A stretch of 64,000 nt of DNA from Geotalea toluenoxydans JCM 15764 (GCF_001311985.1 NZ_BBCJ01000002.1:124001-188000), one strand, 5' to 3'. Shown: positions 19,628-29,367, counted from the first letter of the stretch. The notes: generated by a model from the letters alone, not told the origin. Made by a program: numbers and translations.

Positions 19628-20362
19628 ATGAATATGAAAAAATTCCTTGTCGGTCTGGTTCTTTTTATTACAGGTTGCGCCGGTACTTCCGAGACGGTAA
19701 AAACGGCTGATACTTATTTCAAGGAAGGAGAGGACTTCTATGCCTCTCGCCGCTACGAGGATGCCATTGCCGAGTGGAAAAAGGTGAAGGAGAGTTTCTC
19801 TTCGCCGGAGCTGACCACTATGGCCGAACTTAAAATAGCTGACGCTTATTTTGAAAATCGCAGCTACATTGAGGCTGCCGCAGCCTATGATGATTTTCGC
19901 AAGCTTCACCCCAATCATGATCAGGCCGCCTATGCATACTACCGCTTGGCGCTGTGCTACTACAACCAGATAACCGGTATCGATACCGACCAGACCCCCG
20001 TGAAGAATGCAGTAAAATTCCTCGATTCCTTCATCAAACTTTACCCCAAGACTGAATATGTCCCTGAAGCAAAAGCGAAGCTCGATGAATGCATTGGCAA
20101 GCAGGTTGAATATGAGGTCTACGTCGGTCACTTTTACCTCCGATCAGGCAAATACCAGGCAGCCATCAAGCGGCTTGAAGAAACACTTGCCAAATATCCG
20201 AAGGTGGAGAATTCCGACCAAGTACTGTTTTACATCGGCAAAGCCTATTTCCTGTCCGGTGACAAGACCAAGGGGAAGGAGGCTTTCAACAGACTTGCCA
20301 AACAGTATGTATCCAGTAGGTACCTGGAGGAGGCTAGGCAGGTAATGGAAAAGTACTATTGA
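19628..20362 (+). CDS. bamD: Outer-membrane assembly lipoprotein BamD (YfiO)
   Basis: Intact, 244 residues. The signal peptide ends in a lipobox (FITGCAG), so the protein is lipid-anchored. The body is a chain of about five TPR-like repeats (ADTYFKEGEDFYASRRYEDAI, AYYRLALCYYNQ, HFYLRSGKYQAAIKRLEETL, VLFYIGKAYFLSGDK). This matches BamD, the essential scaffold of the BAM complex that folds outer-membrane barrels. BamD members usually have the YN or YP motif near repeat 3, which is less clear here, so a YbgF-like paralogue is possible. A TTG start of the next gene overlaps its stop. Confidence 0.75.
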   Translation: MNMKKFLVGLVLFITGCAGTSETVKTADTYFKEGEDFYASRRYEDAIAEWKKVKESFSSPELTTMAELKIADAYFENRSYIEAAAAYDDFRKLHPNHDQAAYAYYRLALCYYNQITGIDTDQTPVKNAVKFLDSFIKLYPKTEYVPEAKAKLDECIGKQVEYEVYVGHFYLRSGKYQAAIKRLEETLAKYPKVENSDQVLFYIGKAYFLSGDKTKGKEAFNRLAKQYVSSRYLEEARQVMEKYY

Positions 20363-20760
20363 GACCACTTTTCATATTTGGGGTCGTGCTGCTGTTTTCC
20401 GGCTGCACAGGCGGAGACGATGACCGCCAGGCGATACAGACGGTCATGAGTCAGCGCCAGCAGGCATTTCGCAATAAAGATATCAATGTTTATCTTTCCC
20501 TGATTTCTCCCCACTACCAGGATCAAGGGCAGGACCTTGCCGCCAAGAAAAGGGAGCTTGCCTTAAACTTCGCCTCATTCGAGCAGGTCGATTACCGTTC
20601 TGACGGCTACAAGATTGAGGTGAACGGCAAATTCGCAACTGTATCCGGCACTTATCGCTTGAAAATCGTCAGAAAGGGGCAAGTGTTGGAGCTGGCAGGT
20701 AAAGAGTCTCTACACCTTCGTAAGGAAGGGAAAGGCTGGCTGATCGTCGGCGGGCTGTAA
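20359..20760 (+). CDS. Lipoprotein with NTF2/SnoaL-like fold
   Basis: 133 residues. A TTG start overlaps the bamD stop (TTGA), which implies coupled translation. The signal peptide has the lipobox FSGC. The remainder (RQAIQTVMSQRQQAFRNKDINVYLSLISPHYQDQG ... VSGTYRLKIVRKG) resembles the DUF4440/SnoaL NTF2-like fold. No catalytic residues can be named. Its position behind bamD suggests an outer-membrane role. Confidence 0.65.
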   Translation: MRPLFIFGVVLLFSGCTGGDDDRQAIQTVMSQRQQAFRNKDINVYLSLISPHYQDQGQDLAAKKRELALNFASFEQVDYRSDGYKIEVNGKFATVSGTYRLKIVRKGQVLELAGKESLHLRKEGKGWLIVGGL

Positions 20761-20788
20761 CAATATTAACCATGATTGGGAGGTATTA

Positions 20789-21324
20789 GTGGCAGAGGAC
20801 AAAAAGGAGCCGTGGCTTAATTACCTGCCTTGACCACCATTATACTGGCTGTCTGCGCCACACTTTCCACCTTTAAAGGCGGAGCGTTTTCCACCCGCTC
20901 GGTGATGAGCCAGACACAGGCATCTGATCAATGGGCCTTTTACCAGTCGAAGAGCATCAAGGGATACCTGTATGAGATGCAGAAGGAAAAGCTGGAACTG
21001 GAATTTAAGGCTGACAATGGCAGGATGCCCCTGACCCTTGCCGCTGACTATGGGCAGAAGATAGAGACCTACACGAATAAAATTGCCAAATACGAGGAAG
21101 AAAAAACGGCTATCCAGAAAGATGCAAAGCGGTTTGAAAAAATCCGTGATGACGCGCAGAAACATTCCCAAGCATTCGGGCTCGCCGTGATATTTCTGCA
21201 GATTGCCATTCTGCTTTCTTCCGTCGCCGCTTTGATGAAAAAGAAGTATGTCTGGTTGATAGGATCAGCTGTGGGAGTTGTCGGCATCGCCTATTTCATC
21301 AACGGTTTTTTTCTCTACTTCTGA
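20789..21324 (+). CDS. DUF4337 membrane protein
   Basis: About 178 residues. A GTG at 20789, with GGGAGG 5 bases before it, opens AEDKKEPWLNYLA; the frame then breaks near 20827 where one G is missing, and continues LTTIILAVCATLSTFKGG. There is one N-terminal transmembrane helix, a polar coiled region (residues 50-125, QASDQWAFYQSKSIKGYLYEMQ), and two C-terminal helices. DQWAFYQSK is diagnostic of DUF4337. The function of the family is unknown. Confidence 0.75.
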
Positions 21325-21374
21325 TCGCCCCTTTTTGAAACAGGCTCCGGTAGCGGCCGGTGCCTGCTTTCTGC

Positions 21375-22270
21375 CTATGCTTTTTTCCCCTTGGTTTTCC
21401 CTATCCCCATGACAGCCTGCATAGTCTCCCCCATTTGGGTCGGCTGGTGGAAACAGTGACGCCGCATCCCCGTAATACCTGAATCTTGTCTTCCGCTCTC
21501 CCCTTGCCACCGGTGATGATGGCCCCTGCATGCCCCATCCGTTTTCCAGGTGGGGCGGTTATGCCGGCAATGAATGCCGCCACCGGTTTCCTCATGTTTT
21601 CCTTGATCCATTCAGCTGCTTCTTCTTCGGCGCCTCCGCCGATTTCACCGATCATGAAAACACCATCGGTAGCCGGGTCTTCATTGAACAGTTGAAGGAC
21701 ATCTATGAATTTCATGCCGATGATCGGGTCTCCGCCGATTCCGACACAGGTGGACTGGCCGAGCCCCACGTCGGTCAGTTGCTTTACCGCCTCATAGGTC
21801 AGGGTGCCGCTTCTGGAAACCACGCCGATCCTTCCTTTTTTATGGATGTGCCCGGGCATGATACCGACCTTGCATTCACCTGGAGTAATAACCCCTGGAC
21901 AATTGGGGCCGACCAGCCGCATTTTTTTGCTTTCCAGCACCCGCCGGGCCAGGACCATGTCCCGTACCGGTATTCCTTCGGTGATGCAGACGGCAAGATC
22001 CATACCCGCATCGGCCGCTTCCAGAATTGCATCTGCTGCTGCCGGAGGCGGGACGAAAATCATCGAGACGTTGGCCTGGGTGTAATGCACCGCTTCTTCA
22101 ACGGTATTGAAAACCGGGATCCCTTCGATGTGAATTCCTCCCTTACCGGGAGTGACACCAGCGACGATCCTGCTGCCGTAATCACGGCACTGCTGGGTAT
22201 GAAACAGCCCGCTACGGCCTGTTATTCCCTGGACCAGTATTTTTGAGTCTTTATTCAAAAGGATTGACAT
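21375..22270 (-). CDS. sucD: Succinyl-CoA synthetase, alpha subunit
   Basis: About 298 residues. The CoA-binding domain ([34 protein letters not shown]) is followed by the ligase domain, with [24 protein letters not shown] and the active-site His in [11 protein letters not shown] that is phosphorylated during catalysis. With SucC it converts succinyl-CoA to succinate with ATP or GTP formation. A single C is missing near 21450; correction gives [13 protein letters not shown] and a stop at 21375. It lies 32 bases downstream of sucC. Confidence 0.93.
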
Positions 22271-22302
22271 TGTTTATCTCCATCATTTGCGCAGTATATA
22301 TG

Positions 22303-23473
22303 TCAATGGGGGCGGCCTGCCTGCAGCATCTGAACAATGCGGGTTGCACCATCCCCCAGATTATTGCCGATCTGTACATTGAGCCCCGACTGCATCAGGA
22401 GCTTTTTCCCCTCTTCCACCTTGCTGCCATCCATTCTGACCACTATCGGTAGCGCGCAGTGTACTTCCGATGCCGCCTCGATGATTCCCTGGGCGATAAT
22501 GTCGCAGCGCATGATGCCGCCGAAGATATTGACAAACACTCCCTTGACGTCTGTGTCCTGAAGGATGATTTTGAAGGCCTCAGTGACCTTCTCCCTGGTC
22601 GCGCCGCCCCCCACATCGAGAAAATTGGCTGGTTCGCCACCCGACTCCTTGAGTACATCCAGCGTGGCCATGGCCAGCCCTGCGCCGTTGACCATGCAAC
22701 CGATGTTCCCCTGCAATTTTATGTATGAAAGATCGAATTTGCCGGCGGTAATTTCCAACGGGTCAAGCTGGGAGTAGTCCTGCATGTCGGGATATTCCCG
22801 GTGGCGAAACATCGAATTGTCATCGAAATTAATCTTTGCATCCATGGCCATCAGCATCCGGCCTTGGTAATGACCAGAGGATTAATTTCCACAAGAAAGC
22901 AGTCTCTTTCAGTGCAGCATCGGTAGAGATTGAGGATGAGGTCTACGCAATCTTCGCAGATACTGCCCTTGAGCCCCAAGGCAAGGGCAATTTTTCTCGC
23001 CTGGTAAGGACGCAGCCCGGTGAAGGGGTCAATGGTGAGGATATGTATCTTTTCCGGTGATTTTTGCGCAACTTCTTCGATTTCGACCCCTCCTTCGGCG
23101 GAAGCGATCAGACAATATCGGGAGGTTTCCCGATCAAGGGTTATGGAAAGATAGAATTCGCGGGCGATTTCCACGGCTTCTTCGACAAGGATCCTGCGCA
23201 CTTTCAAACCCTGAGGGCCGGTCTGAGGTGTAACCAGCTTTCTGCCGAAGAGATCCTTTGCCAGTTCCTGTGCCTGTTCGGATGGTGGACCAATTTGACG
23301 CCACCAGCTTTACCCCTGCCTCCGGCATAGATCTGCGCCTTGACGATGCATCTCCCTCCCATCTCCTTGGCAGCACGTTCCACCTGGTCGGACGTCAGTG
23401 CGACCCGGCCACGCGGCACGGCAATGCCAAAGGAACCTAGGATCTCCTTTGCCTGATATTCATGTATGTTCAC
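22303..23473 (-). CDS. sucC: Succinyl-CoA synthetase, beta subunit
   Basis: About 390 residues. It has the N-terminal ATP-grasp fold ([39 protein letters not shown]), the metal-binding EINPLV, and the C-terminal CoA-ligase domain with [18 protein letters not shown] and [10 protein letters not shown]. Two single-base losses break it: near 23285 (after LVHHP) and near 22858 (VITKAG before [10 protein letters not shown]). I start it at the GTG at 23473 because AGGGG lies 5 bases upstream and the family begins MNIHEYQ. It is the first gene of the sucCD pair. Confidence 0.92.
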
Positions 23474-23608
23474 AGGCACCCCTTTTATTCAAATTGACTT
23501 TACGATTATCATAAATCCTGCTGATTGCAAGGCTGAACCGGATATTTTGCATATTTGCCATATTTATTCAATTATTCAATTTTATTTAAAACCTGTTATC
23601 ATTCGTCA

Positions 23609-23637
23609 TTGACACTGCATTATTAGTCTACTATTAT
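23609..23637 (+). promoter_or_regulatory. Consensus sigma-70 promoter for the cytochrome operon
   Basis: TTGACA at 23609-23614, 17-base spacer, TATTAT at 23632-23637, in a very AT-rich divergent region. Predicted leader about 30 bases. Confidence 0.6.
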
Positions 23638-23674
23638 TTATCCCTACTATTGAAGGCGGTACGGGGGGCGCACC

Positions 23675-24472
23675 ATGAAAAAGGTTTTCATTGTCACATT
23701 ACTGTTCGTTGCCATGGCGGGACTAGCTTTTGCCCAGGTAGGGGTGAAGAAGAAGAGGCAACCTCCCTATGAATACGGAAAAGTGGTGATGAACAACTAC
23801 TCCGAGAAGGTAGGGCTGAAATCAGTGCAATTCGACCACTGGATACACCGGAGTAAGTTCACCTGCCGACTTTGCCATATGGATATAGGCTTCTCCATGA
23901 AGGCGGGGGAAACCCAGCTGAAAGCCGCTGACAACATGCGCGGTTACTTTTGCGGCACATGTCATAACGGCAAGATGGTCTATGGCGAGAGAGTCGTTTT
24001 CAAGGCCTGCTCAAAGGAGTTTTCAAAGGAAGAGGTTAAGACCTGTGAACGATGTCACCAGACCGGCTCAAACATGAAAAAGGAAGCAGAGTTTGAGAAG
24101 TTTGCCGAAAAAATGCCAAAGGAACGCTACGGAAATGGAATAAACTGGGAACAGGCGGAACAGCTGGGCTTGATTAAGCCAGTGGATTTTATCGAGGGAG
24201 TATCCATCAAAAAAGCACCCTTGGCCACACAAAAGGACTTTGCCCTAGGTTCAAAAATAGAAGGTATACCAGATATTATTTTTTCACACAAAAAACACAC
24301 CATCTGGAATGGCTGTGAGGTCTGCCATCCGGAGATTTTCATCGGCATGAAGAAGGGTGCCGATAAATACACGATGGTAGATTTGTTTCAAGGCAAGTAT
24401 TGTGGAGTCTGTCACGATACGGTAGCTTTTCCCCAGACAGACTGCCAGCGATGTCATGCCAAGCCCGTATGA
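23675..24472 (+). CDS. Periplasmic hexahaem c-type cytochrome
   Basis: Intact, 265 residues. A signal peptide (KKVFIVTLLFVAMAGLAFAQ) precedes six CXXCH haem sites: CRLCH, CGTCH, CERCH, CEVCH, CGVCH and CQRCH. They fall as two triplets separated by a haem-free stretch of about 90 residues, each with the FDHWIHRSKFTC or FSHKKHTIWNGC lead-in typical of cytochrome c7/c3 modules. It should carry electrons across the periplasm. It overlaps the next cytochrome gene by ATGA, so the two are co-translated. Confidence 0.9.
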   Translation: MKKVFIVTLLFVAMAGLAFAQVGVKKKRQPPYEYGKVVMNNYSEKVGLKSVQFDHWIHRSKFTCRLCHMDIGFSMKAGETQLKAADNMRGYFCGTCHNGKMVYGERVVFKACSKEFSKEEVKTCERCHQTGSNMKKEAEFEKFAEKMPKERYGNGINWEQAEQLGLIKPVDFIEGVSIKKAPLATQKDFALGSKIEGIPDIIFSHKKHTIWNGCEVCHPEIFIGMKKGADKYTMVDLFQGKYCGVCHDTVAFPQTDCQRCHAKPV

Positions 24473-25222
24473 AAAATTTCATCGGGTGGTTAATTATTTT
24501 GTTGTTGGGTCTGGGGATTTCGGCAGTAGAGGCGGCATTCTTCAATCTGCCGCAACTTCCCCCTGCCGAGGAGTATGGCAATATCCTCATCAACCGGGCT
24601 TCCGCAGCGAACAACGTCAAATCCGTGAGTTTCTCCCATTGGCAACACAGGCTCAAGTATACGTGCCGGGTCTGCCACTCCGAGCTTGGCTTCAACATGA
24701 AAACCAATACTACTGAGATCACCGAACTTGCCAACAGGAAAGGTAAATACTGCGGCGCCTGCCATAACGGAAAGATCGCTTTCAGGCATAACGGCAACTG
24801 CGATAAGTGCCACAATGGCAACATTGCCTATGCGCAGGGGAAGTTCGATGTCTTCTCCAAGTTCCCCTTTGCCCGTACTTCATATGGCGATGGCATAAAC
24901 TGGTGGAGTCCCTCTCACAGGTACCCTCTCTCCTGCCAAGTACGTCAAGACCAAATCCCAGGATATTTCGTTCGACAAGATGCTGGTTCTTGATTCGGAA
25001 ATGAGTATTATTCCGCCATCCATATTTCCCCACAAGGCCCACACCGCTTGGCTTGATTGTGATAGCTGCCATCCGGAAATATTCAACATCAAGAAGAAAA
25101 CAACCAAATTTTTTTCCATGTCTTACATACTAAGGGGTGAATTCTGCGGCGTATGCCACCTCAATGTGGCATTCCCCATGGATGACTGCAGAAGATGTCA
25201 CCCCGGAATCAGGGAAGGTTAA
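24469..25222 (+). CDS. Periplasmic hexahaem c-type cytochrome, paralogue of the preceding gene
   Basis: About 251 residues. A signal peptide precedes six haem sites: CRVCH, CGACH, CDKCH, CDSCH, CGVCH and CRRCH. The layout is the same as in the upstream gene (EYGNILINRASAANNVKSVSFSHWQHRLKYTC against EYGKVVMN...), so the pair arose by tandem duplication. Two single G losses, near 24903 and 24922, break the frame; corrected, the middle reads GINWVESLSQGTLSPAKYVK. All six haem sites lie outside the damaged part. Redox partner unknown. Confidence 0.88.
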
Positions 25223-25543
25223 ATGACTAAAATATCAGCAGGTCTCATGATAGTCTTTCTTGTGTTCCTCTCAATTACAGCTGATTTGAATGGCGGTCTA
25301 ACCACGGCTGCTTTTGGAGAAGAGGCATGGAAAGAGAAGCTCATGGGGTTATGCGCCAAAACGGATGTAGCCATGACTCTGTCACCCCAGGAGTTGAAGG
25401 AGCTGATTGCAGGCTGTGAGAAGTTACAGCCGATAATCGATGGCCTTGAAGAAAGTCCACGAAAAGTCTACGGTAAGCGTCTTAAGATGTGCATAGATCT
25501 CTTTGTCTACGTACTTGAGGCCAAAGGGAGGGATGCGAAATAA
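25223..25543 (+). CDS. Small exported protein of the cytochrome operon
   Basis: Intact, 106 residues, starting directly after the cytochrome stop codon with AGGGAAGG upstream. A signal peptide (SAGLMIVFLVFLSITAD) leads to a helical domain of about 70 residues with three Cys and the motif LSPQELKELIAGCEKLQPIIDGLEES. It has no CXXCH and no family I recognise. Cotranscription suggests it helps or binds the cytochromes; that is inference. A terminator follows. Confidence 0.65.
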   Translation: MTKISAGLMIVFLVFLSITADLNGGLTTAAFGEEAWKEKLMGLCAKTDVAMTLSPQELKELIAGCEKLQPIIDGLEESPRKVYGKRLKMCIDLFVYVLEAKGRDAK

Positions 25544-25571
25544 CCTACCCGGAATGACAATAGGGGCAATG

Positions 25572-25604
25572 GAAGGGGGATGAAAATTATCCCCCTTTCT
25601 TTAT
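25572..25604 (+). terminator. Rho-independent terminator after the cytochrome operon
   Basis: Stem AAGGGGGAT/ATCCCCCTT around GAAAATT, then TCTTTAT. Confidence 0.75.
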
Positions 25605-25685
25605 GGCTGTTTTTAAGGTAATGGTATTGGGTGAAAGGCTTGCCATACAGCCGGCCTTACCTGTCTGAGCAGGAGCTATAGCATA

Positions 25686-26813
25686 ATGGAACAACGCTTT
25701 TTTGCCACTACTGCCAAAGGTTTGGAAGAAGCCCTTGGCAACGAGCTGAAGACCCTGGGGATAAAGGGCATACACGTGCAGACCGGGGGCGTAGGTTTCT
25801 CTGGGGACATGTCTGACTGTTACCGGGCGAACCTCTGGCTGAGAACAGCAAACAGGGTATTGATGGTTGTCGCCGAGTTTGCCTGCGATTCTCCACAGAG
25901 CCTGTACGACGGAGTGCGGGCGGTATCCTGGAACAATTTCCTCAACCCGAGAATGACCATCGCCGTTGACTGCAACCTGCGAGATTCCACTTTGACCCAT
26001 TCCGGCTTTGTGGCCCTCAAGGCTAAGGATGCAATAGTCGACGAGATTCGCGATCATTGTGGAAGCCGTCCTGATGTGGATGTGAAAAACCCGGACCTGC
26101 GGGTCAATATTCACCTGTTTCGCAATCACTGCACAGTGAGTCTGGATACTTCCGGCGATCCTCTGGATAGGCGTGGTTACAGGCTGGAGAGAACAGTGGC
26201 GCCCCTACGGGAGACTCTTGCTGCAGGGCTTCTGGAACTGAGTGGCTGGGATGGAAATACTGCCCTGGTTGATCCCATGTGTGGTTCCGGGACCATTCCC
26301 ATTGAGGCTGCTTTAAAAGCGAGCAGGTGTGCGCCGGGGCTCCTTAGGGAAGGTTTCGGCTTTCAGCGCTGGCCGGGATTCGAACAGCATAAATGGAAGG
26401 AGCTGGTGCGGGGGGCGCGGCAGGTGGTCGAGGAAAAGATTGCAGCGCCCATAATCGGCAGCGATATTTCAGCCAAGGCTATCGCGGTTGCCTGCAGTAA
26501 TGCCATCAGAGCCGACGTGGGAGACATGATCCAGTTCCAGATCTCTGACATAAGGTCTCTTACTCCCCCATCCGGTCCGGGGGTAATTTTGTTTAATCCT
26601 CCATATGGGCAGAGGCTTGGCGAGGAGGAGGAACTGAAGGTTTTGTACAAGGAGATTGGCGATACCATGAAGCAACGCTGCAAAGGATATGTGGCGCATC
26701 TATTCACGGGCAACCTGGAACTGGCTAAATATGTAGGGTTGAAAGCTTCGAGGCGGGTGGTTCTATTCAATGGCCCGATTGAATGCAGGCTTTTAAAATA
26801 TGAACTCTATTGA
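25686..26813 (+). CDS. THUMP-domain rRNA guanine-N2 methyltransferase (RlmL/YpsC type)
   Basis: Intact, 375 residues. A THUMP RNA-binding domain (about 45-155) precedes a class I methyltransferase domain with the SAM motif LVDPMCGSGTIPIEAAL, a Asp in IGSDISAKAI and the catalytic motif FNPPYGQRL. N-P-P-Y with THUMP is the layout of 23S rRNA m2G2445 methyltransferase; the length matches the N-terminal half of E. coli RlmL and the single-domain YpsC proteins. There is no RlmK half. It appears monocistronic. Confidence 0.88.
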   Translation: MEQRFFATTAKGLEEALGNELKTLGIKGIHVQTGGVGFSGDMSDCYRANLWLRTANRVLMVVAEFACDSPQSLYDGVRAVSWNNFLNPRMTIAVDCNLRDSTLTHSGFVALKAKDAIVDEIRDHCGSRPDVDVKNPDLRVNIHLFRNHCTVSLDTSGDPLDRRGYRLERTVAPLRETLAAGLLELSGWDGNTALVDPMCGSGTIPIEAALKASRCAPGLLREGFGFQRWPGFEQHKWKELVRGARQVVEEKIAAPIIGSDISAKAIAVACSNAIRADVGDMIQFQISDIRSLTPPSGPGVILFNPPYGQRLGEEEELKVLYKEIGDTMKQRCKGYVAHLFTGNLELAKYVGLKASRRVVLFNGPIECRLLKYELY

Positions 26814-26852
26814 AGAATATATGTAACTTATTGGAGGAAAACCAAAAAATTC

Positions 26853-26881
26853 TTGACACCACTTCAGCTGTATCATATTAT
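26853..26881 (+). promoter_or_regulatory. Consensus sigma-70 promoter for the tRNA
   Basis: TTGACA at 26853-26858, 17-base spacer, TATTAT at 26876-26881; the mature tRNA begins 16 bases later. Confidence 0.7.
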
Positions 26882-26896
26882 TAATCTTCGCTTTGC

Positions 26897-26973
26897 GGGC
26901 CTATAGCTCAGTTGGCTAGAGCTACCGGCTCATAACCGGTCGGTCCCAGGTTCGAGTCCTGGTGGGCCCACCA
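26897..26973 (+). tRNA. tRNA with CAU anticodon (tRNA-Met type)
   Basis: A 77-nt cloverleaf: acceptor GGGCCTA/TGGGCCC, D-stem GCTC/GAGC, anticodon stem ACCGG/CCGGT with loop CTCATAA (anticodon CAT), T-arm CCAGG-TTCGAGT-CCTGG and an encoded CCA end. The acceptor starts G-C rather than with the mismatch of initiator tRNA, so it is elongator Met, or Ile decoding AUA if the C is modified to lysidine. The two cannot be told apart by eye. It has its own promoter and terminator. Confidence 0.93.
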
Positions 26974-27045
26974 TCTAAAAAATAGGATGATGTGGGGATG
27001 CCCTTAAAGCACCTGGTCAGAAGAAGGCATAATCAATATGTAAAG

Positions 27046-27082
27046 AAAAGAGTGCACACCAAAAGGTTGCACTCTTTTTCTT
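27046..27082 (+). terminator. Rho-independent terminator after the tRNA
   Basis: Stem AAAAGAGTGCA/TGCACTCTTTT with an 11-base loop and T-rich tail. It lies immediately before the Nif3 gene start. Confidence 0.8.
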
Positions 27083-27091
27083 TTGAGGGCG

Positions 27092-28208
27092 ATGAAAACT
27101 CCACGAGTTTCAGACATAGTTGGAATCATTAATAAAATTGCCCCCTTCAGTTATGCTGAGGATTGGGATAATGTAGGGCTTCAGACGGGAGACCCTGCTT
27201 CTACGGTAGAGAAAATCATGGTGGCCCTTGATCCAAGCCGAGGAGCAGTAGATGCTGCGGTGGCTGCCCATAGCCAGCTTCTGCTTACCCACCACCCCTT
27301 ATTTTTCGCACCCATCAAGAAGATTGCCCTCAATGACCCCACCGGCTCTATCGTCTCACTTTCCCTGAAAAACAACCTGTCGATCATCTCTTTGCATACA
27401 AATTACGATATTGCCCAAGGCGGTCTGAATGACCTGCTGGCCACGCGTCTTGAAATGACTTGTTGCGAACCGCTGAAGGTCGCAGGGACAGAGGAATTGG
27501 TTAAGCTGAGCGTTTTCGTGCCCCGGGACCATGAGACGCAGGTGCTTGATTCGCTGTTCAAGTTTGGTGTCAGCCTCGGCAATTACCGTGACTGTACTTT
27601 TCGTACCTACGGAGTGGGGACATTTACTCCACTGGAAGGCGCGCAGCCTTTTCTCGGTCGTATCGGAACCCGTGAACAGGCTGAAGAGACCAGAATTGAA
27701 GTGCTTGTCAGCAAAGAGAATATACCTGCGGCCGTAAGCGCAATGGTGTCTGCACACCCTTACGAAGAGCCTGCCTATGATCTTTACCCTCTCCTCAACA
27801 GGGGGAAAACCCGTGGATTGGGCCGGATCGGCGTTCTTGAGGAGACTGTTTCGCTGGGGGATTTTGCCGCCATTGTGAAGCATAAGCTGGCAGCTGCCGG
27901 CATCCGCTATGTGGGGGATTCCGGGCGCCAGGTGAAAAAGGTCGCCGTTTGTGGCGGAAGCGGAGCATTCTTATTCAAGCTGCGTTGCGCCAGGGGGCGG
28001 ATGTGCTGGTTACCGGCGATATAAAGTACCATGAGGCCCGAGAGGCCGAAGCTCTGGCTTGGGCCTGATAGATGCCGGTCATTTTGCTACGGAAGTCCTC
28101 ATGGTTGACGGCATAACCGAGCGAATAAACGATGCATTGAGAATAAAAGGCTACGGGTCTGAAGTTGTTGCTTACAAAGGGGAGACGGATCCATTTACAT
28201 TTGCTTGA
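27092..28208 (+). CDS. Nif3-like dinuclear metal centre (DUF34) protein
   Basis: About 372 residues. The family motifs are present: EDWDNVGLQ, LLLTHHPLFF (metal-binding His pair), ISLHTNYD, a PII-like insert (about 130-230) and, after correction, ADVLVTGDIKYHEAREAE and DAGHFATE with more metal ligands. Nif3 proteins are conserved metal-binding hexamers of disputed function, some linked to GTP cyclohydrolase-type chemistry. Two one-base losses occur near 27968 (GGSGA-SLIQAALRQGA) and 28060 (GLGLIDAGH). The ATG at 27092 was chosen over a TTG 9 bases upstream; GAGGG precedes it. With the DUF164 gene next door this is a common bacterial pair. Confidence 0.87.
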
Positions 28209-28252
28209 TCTCTTCTGGTGTTAGAAAATAAAAGGTAATGGGGAGGCTGATT

Positions 28253-28972
28253 TTGCGGAAGAATTTGAAATTGTTGGGAGAGTTGCAGGGTATTGATCTT
28301 AAAATTGATGTACTGCATGGAGAGAAAGATGCCCTCCTTGGGGAAATAGCCGCTCTGGAAGACAATGTTACCATTGCTCGTAATGCAATCGATGAGAAAA
28401 ACGGTCAAGCGGAAGAGTTGGAGACAGCTAAGAAGAGTCTGGAAGAGAATCTGGCTACGGAAGCCGAAAACATTGCCAGGTCTGAAGCGCGTTTAAAGGA
28501 AATAAAAACCCAGAAGGAATATCAAGCAGTTTCCAAAGAAATCTCCAGCGCCAAAAAGCTCACTTCCGAACTGGAAGAGCAGATTTTGCAGAAAACCGCT
28601 CAGCTCGAAGAATTGCAGGCGCAGATAGCAGAGAAAGAGGAGAATCTCAAATCGTTGGAAACAAATATATCTGCACAGCAGGGCGAGGTGCAGTCAAAGG
28701 TGGACAAGCTGGAGTCGGATATTGCCATCGGCATAGCAGCAAAAGACGCAACGGTAAAAAGCCTCCCTGCTTCCATGGTGAAGCGGTACCAAAAACTGAG
28801 AGATCAACGTAAGGGGATTGCTGTCGTTGAAGCCAAGGATGGCTGCTGTCTTGGTTGCAATATGAACCTGCCTCCCCAGGTATACAATCTGCTGTTTCGC
28901 GGCGAGGAAATCATTACCTGTCCCCACTGCCAGAGAGTTTTACTTCTTCATCAGGAACCGAATAACAACTAA
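28253..28972 (+). CDS. DUF164 coiled-coil zinc-ribbon protein
   Basis: 239 residues: a long antiparallel coiled coil (about 1-170, KKSLEENLATEAENIARSEAR and EYQAVSKEISSAKK) and a C-terminal zinc ribbon with Cys pairs CCLGCN and CPHCQR. The family is linked by fold to nucleic-acid or nucleoside-binding proteins such as HP0958. I choose the TTG at 28253: GGGGAGG lies 6 bases upstream, and the family begins at this point (LRKNLKLLGELQGIDLKI). An in-frame ATG at 28238 overlaps that ribosome site and is unlikely. Confidence 0.82.
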   Translation: MRKNLKLLGELQGIDLKIDVLHGEKDALLGEIAALEDNVTIARNAIDEKNGQAEELETAKKSLEENLATEAENIARSEARLKEIKTQKEYQAVSKEISSAKKLTSELEEQILQKTAQLEELQAQIAEKEENLKSLETNISAQQGEVQSKVDKLESDIAIGIAAKDATVKSLPASMVKRYQKLRDQRKGIAVVEAKDGCCLGCNMNLPPQVYNLLFRGEEIITCPHCQRVLLLHQEPNNN

Positions 28973-28990
28973 CAGACGCAGTTTGATTTT

Positions 28991-29367
28991 GGCCGAAGCA
29001 GACCAGGTGGTCGCCGCCCGCAAGGGGGAGGAAAGTCCGGGCTCCACAGGGCATGACGCTGGATAACGTCCAGCGGGGGCAACCCCAGGGAAAGTGCCAC
29101 AGAGAGAAGTCCGCCTGTCGGAAGCGTGCGAAGACAGGTAAGGGTGAAAGGGTGAGGTAAGAGCTCACCGGATCCGGCGGTGACGTCGGATGTCAGGTAA
29201 ACCCCGTCAGGAGCAAGACCAAATAGGGAAGCGTCAAGGACGGCCCGTCCGTGCTTCCGGGTTGGTTGCTTGAGGCCGTCGGCAACGACGGTCCTAGATG
29301 AATGACCGCCGCCTGCTTCAGGGAAACCTGTTGCAGGAACAGAACCCGGCTTATGGCTGCTTCGGCC
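28991..29367 (+). ncRNA. rnpB: RNase P RNA (bacterial type A)
   Basis: The 377-nt gene has closing helix P1 formed by GGCCGAAGCA and TGCTTCGGCC at its two ends. The universal elements are visible: GAGGAAAGTCCGGGCTCC near the 5' end (CR-I), GGTAAACCCC in the middle (CR-IV region), and ACAGAACCCGGCTTA near the 3' end (CR-V). RNase P RNA is the catalytic part of the ribozyme that removes 5' leaders from pre-tRNAs. It lies between the DUF164 gene and a terminator at 29399-29434. Confidence 0.96.

Noticed and set aside
26897-26973. Initiator tRNA-fMet
   Set aside because: Position 1-72 is a G-C pair and the anticodon stem lacks the three consecutive G-C pairs of initiators.
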